Part shown: positions 59,101 through 64,000 of the stretch, in pieces | Numbering within the stretch: position 1 is the first letter of the stretch | Layout: every line of letters begins with the position of its first letter | Assembly (NCBI GenBank): GCA_017405115.1 | Contig: JAFRBA010000202.1 | Span: 14,716-78,715 of the forward strand | Origin: Kiritimatiellia bacterium | GTDB lineage: Bacteria; Verrucomicrobiota; Kiritimatiellia; RFP12; UBA1067 | DNA: 64,000 nt | Reading direction: 5' to 3' | The notes under the pieces: generated by a model | The model's database searches: none | Told to the model about the DNA's origin: nothing | What the model saw: only the letters and a program-made list of their open reading frames with translations | Made by a program: the position numbers and the translations under genes

Positions 59101-61316
59101 TGGGCGTGGAGCGCGGCTGGCTCGAGGGCGACGAATGGCGCCGCTCGGTTCGCCGCGCCTGGTGCGCTCTCTGCGACCGGCTCGACGGCTTTGGCAACAT
59201 CTCGGACGTCTGCGTGGGCACCGACAAGAAGAACGACCGCGCATACTACCTTGCGCGCGGAAGGGCGAACGGGGATCCACACGGCCAGGCGCCGATGCTG
59301 TGGCTCGCCGGCGTGCTGGGGCGGCTCAACGGCCTTGGCTATAGGTGCGAGCAGACGGCGACAGGTGTTCGCCTAGTGTGCGACGGCAGCACAGTCTGGA
59401 ACTTCGAGATCGACACGCCGGAGGGACGCCCGTTCATACACCCGATGCTGCTGCCGTCCGGAGCGCCTCTCACCGGCTTGCGCCCGGCGGACCACGTGTG
59501 GCATCTCGGCTGCTGGTTCTCGTGGAAGTACATCAATGGAGTCAACTACTGGGAACCTGCGGACGAAAGGAGAAGGGGATGCGAGCCTGAGGGCCGCACA
59601 CGCGTGGTAAAGAAGTCGATAGCCTGCGACGGCGCCGCCTGCAAGGTGTCGCTCGACCTATCGTACGGACCGCGGGCCGGTGGCGAGACCGTGCTGGACG
59701 AGGCGCGCACGGTGGAGTTCGGCCAGCCGGACGCGAACGGCGGCTATGCGGTCACGTTCCGCCACAGGTTCACGGCTCGCGAAGACGTTACGCTCGACCG
59801 CACTCCGCCGCACGGCTCCACGGCGACGGGGAAGTGGGGCGGTGGATACGCCGGCCTCACGCTGAGGCTCGACCCCGCCGCCGCGAAGTCCTTTGAAGTG
59901 CGCGGGTCTCATGGCGGCGCTACGCCTGCCGCCGTTACCGGCGTCGAGCGCATGAGCCTCGAACTTGCCAATCCCATTAGCGGCGAGGGCGTTACGTTCA
60001 CGCAGCTCGCCGGGCCGGACACGGCGCGTTTCTATGTATGGCCCGACAAGCGGATGGTCAACCCGTCGCCTCTCTATGCCGGGCCTGTCGCGCTAAGGAA
60101 AGGCGAGACCCTTGATTTGGCCTATCGACTCGTCGTGCATGGCGGGAATGACGCCTCGTCCGTCCGCTGGCCGGAGGAAGTGCGCATGCGCTACGAGAGG
60201 GAGCTCTACGACCGCATCGTGCCTTTCTGGGAGAGGCATTCCATAGACCGCGAGTGCGGCGGATACCTGCACTGCCTCGGCAGGGACGGCGCGGTGTACG
60301 ACACCTTCAAGGACATGTGGCTGGAGTGGCGCGAGGTCTACATGTTCGCCGCGCTCGCGAACCACAACGGAAGGAAGCCCGAGTGGGTCGACCTGGCGCG
60401 GCACGGCTACGACTTCCTCTTCGCGAAGGGGCGCCTGCCGGACGGCTCGTACCGCACGCGCCTCAACCGCGCCGGCACGGAGGGGACGACGGCGACGGAC
60501 GGATCCGAGGTGTTCACCAGCGCCTTCGCCGCCATGGCCTGCGCGGAGCTCTTCAAGGCGACCGGGGATGAGCGGTACCGCGCGGAGGCGCTCTCGTGCC
60601 GCGCCGCGTACTGGCGTCTTGCAAATGGCCACGAGACGTCATACCGCCAGCTGGCGCACCGCGTCATAGGGCTCAACGTGGCGAACGTGTTCAACGGCGC
60701 GTTCGCCGGAGCGTTCATGGACGAGGCCGAACGGCTCGCTGCGGAGATGCGGCGGTTCAGGGAGCCGAAGACGGGGCTTCTGATGGAGAGGGTGCGGGCG
60801 GACTGGTCGTTCGACATGGACTCGCAGTACGGGCGATTCGTCAACCCCGGGCACGCGGTCGAGGCGATGAGCTTCCTCTTCGCACACATCGCGGCAGGCG
60901 GCCGCCGCGAGCATCTCGATTTCGCCAGAGACACCGCGCTCAGGATGTTCGACTTCGGGTGGGACGCCGAACGCGGCGGGGGGTTCGTATACCGCGACGC
61001 ATGCGGAAAGCCCGTCGACAAGACGGACTGGATGCTCAAGACGTGGTGGGCCAGCTGTGAAGCGGCCACGGCGATGCTGCGCGGCTGGCGCCTGACGGGC
61101 GACTCGCGATTCCTCGATCGGTTCCGCCTCGTCGACGCATACGACTGGGAGAACTTCCGGGATCCCAGCTTCCCCGAATGGTTCGCGTATGCGCCTGTCG
61201 AGGGCAGGAGGGCCCATTCGTACAAGGGAAACGTGCGCAAGGGTTTCTTCCACCTTCCGCGCCGTCTGCTGGAATGCATCGACGAGCTTTCCGCCGCCGG
61301 GGATGATCGGCAGTGA
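56127..61316 (+). CDS. Giant secreted carbohydrate-active protein (lyase-like, GH105-like, PmoA-like, AGE-like)
   Basis: A 1,729-residue protein with a signal peptide (1-24, ASAASGA). Residues 30-705: an alpha/alpha toroid plus beta-sandwich resembling heparinase II/III-type lyases (ENWFVGANFSRNWALDHHGYMN). 711-1070: a GH88/GH105-like unsaturated uronyl hydrolase (WIDDMYMINLLQTEAY, FAWGRGAGWMAAGM, GDPHGQAPMLW). 1072-1340: PmoA-like (DUF6807; HVWHLGCWFSW). 1350-1728: N-acylglucosamine 2-epimerase-like barrel (VYDTFKDMWLEWREVYMFAAL, NPGHAVEAM). It is suited to degrading an acidic glycan outside the cell. AAGGG precedes ATG 56127. Confidence 0.8.
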   Translation: MKRKTKVLAAGVLAAVLASAASGADVEKICRDSLVRALPSALSRIRHPSGDKSLAYYGPGESGHWAVQMNQQVAAALAVLADTPEPELSAAGLSAEELSDMALALFRYSLRTHATGDLACTDGRKWGRTWISVLGLERSVAGELLLERRFSADDFSRLKSLLVEESRFRLKDYPVKAGVFSDNVPESNLWNGSVMFRTARAYPDLADAAALLEKSAKLMLNGLSSPADSYENWFVGANFSRNWALDHHGYMNVGYMYECLSNIAFLYFDCLERGRKVPPELMHNAEELWRVCKRLTFPDGRICRIGGDTRSRYTYCQLFAMQGWLLAAHAFKDEDAVRFEREYLAKMFAEQAANADGSYFGTRLGNVRDASFYYYSRLEADALLAVSTSLHWHRRHKFPSVDGGVDVSRTEVWRDEGEHAIFLRGPKSFRSAAFRSQAGFGQRGRMPNIVCAPTDRSDLAEWSANLVGMVGLQNENDGWSGAPDKWPDGAVSERFYRDAGGEAFEQVFSAPVEEGAAFGEGEHGDGVGTRRMEIHAVGDGTTMAIRDRVEISRVIQLEHGWSAGRLVIPAPLPGCKERVYAGLGTRCATVDDALSIISVNGGSVSIRRGMDIAFNRPGAQRLMHPLVSDKADELRVAAFDGPMLAEPGSVLYDAVYIVVAGADAAAARKVAESAAWDGSRLAFTGTDGVRRSLDLDFAPGADEGRYDPKTVSRRITEQFLTVSPDDYLPVGYSAPGWLAKGYGWKQRIFYATASLWATALDNARQFGERDLEDRLVAAFRPYLGEKAWMLAPKFHVDFNVVGAVPLVVARLSGDEQARKIGLELANFQWSEPTEKTEIVMKYATLEECRARWKDGYSGQTRLWIDDMYMINLLQTEAYKLTGDAKYVRRAAREMCLYLDELQRPDGLFNHAPDVPFAWGRGAGWMAAGMPLVLSQMKQGDEFYDRILAGYRKMMGRLLECQRADGLWGQLVDDPESWSETSGSAMFAYAIAMGVERGWLEGDEWRRSVRRAWCALCDRLDGFGNISDVCVGTDKKNDRAYYLARGRANGDPHGQAPMLWLAGVLGRLNGLGYRCEQTATGVRLVCDGSTVWNFEIDTPEGRPFIHPMLLPSGAPLTGLRPADHVWHLGCWFSWKYINGVNYWEPADERRRGCEPEGRTRVVKKSIACDGAACKVSLDLSYGPRAGGETVLDEARTVEFGQPDANGGYAVTFRHRFTAREDVTLDRTPPHGSTATGKWGGGYAGLTLRLDPAAAKSFEVRGSHGGATPAAVTGVERMSLELANPISGEGVTFTQLAGPDTARFYVWPDKRMVNPSPLYAGPVALRKGETLDLAYRLVVHGGNDASSVRWPEEVRMRYERELYDRIVPFWERHSIDRECGGYLHCLGRDGAVYDTFKDMWLEWREVYMFAALANHNGRKPEWVDLARHGYDFLFAKGRLPDGSYRTRLNRAGTEGTTATDGSEVFTSAFAAMACAELFKATGDERYRAEALSCRAAYWRLANGHETSYRQLAHRVIGLNVANVFNGAFAGAFMDEAERLAAEMRRFREPKTGLLMERVRADWSFDMDSQYGRFVNPGHAVEAMSFLFAHIAAGGRREHLDFARDTALRMFDFGWDAERGGGFVYRDACGKPVDKTDWMLKTWWASCEAATAMLRGWRLTGDSRFLDRFRLVDAYDWENFRDPSFPEWFAYAPVEGRRAHSYKGNVRKGFFHLPRRLLECIDELSAAGDDRQ

Positions 61317-61341
61317 CGTGCAATGCAACGAGAAAGGCACA

Positions 61342-63522
61342 ATGATGAAGCAAAGTAGATGTGCAAGCATTCTGGTCGGCGCTGCGTTTGCGGCGGCCTT
61401 CTTCCCGCCGGCTGAGGCTTCCGGCGTCCGCGTCGTAGACGACAAGGTCGTCGTCGGCAGCATGTTCGCCCCGTTCTGCCGAACGGAGGCGGCGGACTCG
61501 TCGGAATGGCCGGCCGACCTCGCCAAGATGAGGGAGCTCGGTTACGAGTGCCTTCACGGCTTCTGCGAATGGAGCCGCATCGAGAAGGAGAAGGACGTCT
61601 ACGACTTCTCCGAGACCGACCGGCTTGTCGAGCTGTGCGCATCGAACGGTCTTCACGCCATCCTCAACGTGGCCACGCAGAACACCGTCGGCTACCATAT
61701 GCCCGCCTGGATGGAGAACGAATACAAGGGGCGCGGGTTCGTGGACAGCGACGGCTTCGCCATCCCATTCAAGAGCATCCACAACGTGCCGTGCCTCGAC
61801 GACCCGTGGTACCGCGACCGCGCCGAGAGGTACCTTAAGGCCCTTGCCGTGCACTACGGCGGAGACCGCCGGGTGGCAGGCTGGGTGGTGTGGGGCGAGC
61901 CGGTGCTCTCCAGCCCGCACGGTCTTCCGATATGCTTCTGCGAGCACACGTTGGCGCGATTTCGCTCGTGGCTGAGGGAGAAGTACGGCGAAATCGGCCG
62001 CCTCAACGCGGCGTGGGGCACCGAGGGACCAGTGGACTTTGCGGACTTCGAGTCGGTGCGTCCGCCGCGCGGGGCGCTTGGCCATCTCGGCGGGTATGCC
62101 GCGTGGAGCGACTGGGGGAACTTCATGTCGAGGAACTTCGCTAGGAACATAAAGTGGGCGGATTCGCTTCTGAAGCAGGGCGGCGCAACGCAGCCGACGA
62201 TCGTCGAGATGTTCTGCAGGCTCTCTCCGGGCGGGGTGGTGAACGACGTGTGGACGCTTGGCAAGTCCGCCGACATCGTGGGCGCCAGCTGTTTCATACG
62301 CCCTGGGGTGCGCCTCGAGGTGTCCATGACGGTGGCGGCGTCCGTCGCCGCCCGCGAGGGGAAGACGTTCTTCGTCGTCGAGCAGACGGGCGGAAGCCGG
62401 GGCTACAGCTACGACCGCGCCACCCCCGGCATAGTCGAGATGCTGAGCGAGGTGGTGCAGTGCGCCGGGCTCGGGGCGAAGGGCGTGATGTACTGGTGCT
62501 GGCGTCCGCGCCTCACCGACTTCGAGGCCGGCAACTTCGGCCTGTGCCGGGCGGACGGCAAGCCCCTGCCGCGTGCTGTGGCCGGCGGCCGCCTGGCTGC
62601 CGAAGTGGCCGCGCTTGGCAGGCGCCTCGCGGACGCCGAACGCAGGCCGCAGGTCGCGATTCTGCATTCCGGCGCGGTGTTCTCCGACACCGACAACGTT
62701 GCGCAGCAGATACGCGACGCGGAGACCGGGGCCGTGCGCCTTTTCCTCGACGCCTACGTGACTCCGCAGGTCGTGACCGTCGACATGGTGCGCGACGGGC
62801 TCGACCCGTCGCTCCGGGCGCTGGTGCTGCCGTTTTCGTACGCGCTCGACGCCGACGCCTGCGCGGGCATAAGGCGCTTCGTGGAGCGCGGCGGATGCGT
62901 GGTGGCCGACCACAACCTCGCCTTCAAGCAGACCGACGGACGCGCTTGGCGACTTCTGCCTGGCGGCGGGCTGGACAAGGTGTTCGGGTTCGAGAAGGAG
63001 GAAAGCCAGTATCTCGAGCACGAGTCGCATCTGCCCAGGGTCAACGCCTACGGCATACCGCTTTCGACCTTCCTCGACATAGTGACGCCGACCACCGCCG
63101 AGGTCGTCGAACGCGACGGCGAACGCGCGCTTGTCCTGCACAACCGCTTCGGAAAGGGCGATGCGTACGCATTTGCGTTCAGCGCGTTCCCGGCATATGC
63201 GCGTGCGGAGGGGAACGCCGCGCTACGACGGCGCGTCATGAAGATGCTCGAGCCGTACGGCGTGAAGCCGTATGTGCAGGTCGGCAAGTCCGACGACGAG
63301 GCATGTCCGGCAATACGTGTCGCGGAGCTCGTGCGCGTGGACGGCTCGAAGGTTCTCACTTTCACGAACCCGGGCTGGGCGGAGAATCGCGTGGAGGCGA
63401 CGGTGCCAGGGGCAAGTTCGGTATCGGCGTTTCTCTGCGGCGACGTCGCGGTCGAGACGTCCGGCGCAACCGCGTCGTTCACCCTCATGCCGTGGCAGTC
63501 CGTCATGCTCGAGGCCAGGTAG
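61342..63522 (+). CDS. Secreted GH42-type beta-galactosidase
   Basis: A 726-residue protein with a signal peptide (cleavage near EAS, residue 26). The TIM barrel has the acid/base Glu185 in VVWGEP and a likely nucleophile Glu347 in FFVVEQTGG. A trimerisation-like domain (VAILHSGAVFSDTDN, then LVLPFSYALD) and a small C-terminal beta domain follow. It starts 25 nt after the giant protein, so they form one locus: this enzyme would trim sugars exposed by the upstream domains. Confidence 0.85.
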   Translation: MMKQSRCASILVGAAFAAAFFPPAEASGVRVVDDKVVVGSMFAPFCRTEAADSSEWPADLAKMRELGYECLHGFCEWSRIEKEKDVYDFSETDRLVELCASNGLHAILNVATQNTVGYHMPAWMENEYKGRGFVDSDGFAIPFKSIHNVPCLDDPWYRDRAERYLKALAVHYGGDRRVAGWVVWGEPVLSSPHGLPICFCEHTLARFRSWLREKYGEIGRLNAAWGTEGPVDFADFESVRPPRGALGHLGGYAAWSDWGNFMSRNFARNIKWADSLLKQGGATQPTIVEMFCRLSPGGVVNDVWTLGKSADIVGASCFIRPGVRLEVSMTVAASVAAREGKTFFVVEQTGGSRGYSYDRATPGIVEMLSEVVQCAGLGAKGVMYWCWRPRLTDFEAGNFGLCRADGKPLPRAVAGGRLAAEVAALGRRLADAERRPQVAILHSGAVFSDTDNVAQQIRDAETGAVRLFLDAYVTPQVVTVDMVRDGLDPSLRALVLPFSYALDADACAGIRRFVERGGCVVADHNLAFKQTDGRAWRLLPGGGLDKVFGFEKEESQYLEHESHLPRVNAYGIPLSTFLDIVTPTTAEVVERDGERALVLHNRFGKGDAYAFAFSAFPAYARAEGNAALRRRVMKMLEPYGVKPYVQVGKSDDEACPAIRVAELVRVDGSKVLTFTNPGWAENRVEATVPGASSVSAFLCGDVAVETSGATASFTLMPWQSVMLEAR

Positions 63523-63616
63523 CGACTGAAGTTGGAATTTGGGGCGCATCCGCGAGGATGCGCAATTCACTCGCGTCGCCTTTGCTCCTGCGCCACTGCT
63601 CCAACCCAATCCAATC

Positions 63617-63847
63617 GGGGACAGTCCCCTCGAGGATGGGCTCTAATGTGGCGGATTGTGCAGATTTCATATGGAAATATGCTGGTATATGTTGGCCTGC
63701 CGTGTGGCTTGGGGACATTCCCTCACCCTGCCTGCTGGGAACAACCCCCCGCATGCTGGGGACAGTCCCTCCAAGGTGCTAATCGTGCGGAAATAATTCT
63801 CTCCCAAAACTGTGGTATTATGCTCACGTCCTGCGGGGACTGTCCCC
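63617..63847. repeat. Cluster of GGGGACAGTCCCC palindromes (REP-like)
   Basis: Palindromes occur at 63617-63629 (GGGGACAGTCCCC), 63711-63722 (GGGGACATTCCC), 63758-63769 (GGGGACAGTCCC) and 63835-63847 (GGGGACTGTCCCC). They lie between the GH42 gene and the RAYT gene. REP palindromes next to a RAYT are its expected substrates. The rest of 63523-63886 has no gene. Confidence 0.75.
63813..63821 (+). promoter_or_regulatory. -10 box of the RAYT gene
   Basis: TGGTATTAT, one base off the window's usual extended -10. The last palindrome lies between it and the gene, so it would be transcribed in the leader. Confidence 0.5.
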
Positions 63848-63886
63848 GCCGGGCGAACGCAACCACAAGCGAAAGGAGAGGGCCAT

Positions 63887-64000
63887 ATGGCAAGGACAAG
63901 GAGGATCAAGTTCACGGACCGCGACGCGCTGCACCACGTCACCTCGCGGGTGTCCGGCAGGCAGATGCTGCTCGCGGGCGCGGGCGTCAAGGACGACATG
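63887..64000 (+). mobile_element. REP-associated tyrosine transposase (Y1_Tnp, RAYT), N-terminal part
   Basis: 38 codons before the window ends: MARTRRIKFTDRDALHHVTS, then RVSGRQMLL. The x-HHVTSR-x2-GR pattern is the usual opening of RAYT/IS200-like Y1 transposases. AAAGGAG precedes the ATG. The HUH motif and catalytic Tyr lie beyond the window. RAYTs are single-copy housekeeping-like transposases that move REP palindromes, consistent with those just upstream. Confidence 0.8.

Noticed and set aside
63617..63847. LexA-type operators
   Set aside because: The palindromes recur irregularly in non-promoter DNA and adjoin a RAYT gene, which fits REP elements better.

Overview
The window looks like a chromosomal segment of a Gram-negative-type PVC bacterium, most likely a Kiritimatiellae-like (Kiritimatiellota/Verrucomicrobiota) gut or rumen lineage. 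This is an inference from gene content: large signal-peptide-bearing carbohydrate-active proteins, secreted proteins with InlB-type repeats and Ig-like modules, a secreted papain-type peptidase, a prenyltransferase-repeat membrane protein, PPi-type phosphofructokinase and a recurrent extended -10 box (TGGTATAAT). Housekeeping parts are GC-rich. Several blocks are visibly more AT-rich and look acquired.

Layout. 1-227: a tRNA cluster (Gly cut by the window start, Lys, Phe). 228-18834: an accessory island directly after tRNA-Phe. It holds an HTH protein; a minus-strand operon of five small proteins, four of them diverged paralogs of a family I do not recognise; three AT-rich orphan genes; a complete type I restriction-modification operon (hsdM-hsdS-hsdR); a same-strand train of accessory genes (zinc-ribbon, ASCH-like, two tandem small acidic proteins, an orphan and an HD hydrolase); then an HTH / AlbA-type ATPase / phosphoesterase / coiled-coil cluster ending in a truncated Gp37-Gp68-like gene. 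No integrase is visible.

18878-37513: core-like region. It has ribH, a PPi-dependent phosphofructokinase, a HAD-like protein, two envelope proteins, mazG, an in-frame IspH-UppS fusion, an acyl-ACP thioesterase behind a 16-codon leader ORF, a C1 peptidase, a phosphodiesterase lipoprotein, nadC, an ECF-like sigma factor, rsmI, an orphan HATPase, ruvC, a FAD oxidoreductase, and a SIS/PfkB sugar pair.

37514-46452: disturbed and accessory DNA. A 151-bp copy of the pfkB 3' end recurs 2.17 kb downstream, bracketing a secreted repeat protein and gene fragments. Next come a VapBC-type cassette and an AT-rich membrane operon (zinc-ribbon PrsW protease, zinc-ribbon DUF805 protein, Sel1-repeat protein, orphan membrane and secreted proteins).

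46527-54366: biotin synthesis packed into two fusion proteins (BioD-BioA and BioW-BioF), separated by two secreted proteins and a remnant. 54420-56074: a second PIN toxin cassette sharing flanking DNA with the first, and a truncated AAA ATPase. 56127-63522: a 1,729-residue multi-domain carbohydrate-active protein and a GH42 enzyme, together a small glycan-degradation locus. 63617-64000: REP-like palindromes and the start of a RAYT transposase gene.

A recurring regulatory signal is a -10 box exactly 7 nt before ATG at five genes, which predicts leaderless mRNAs.
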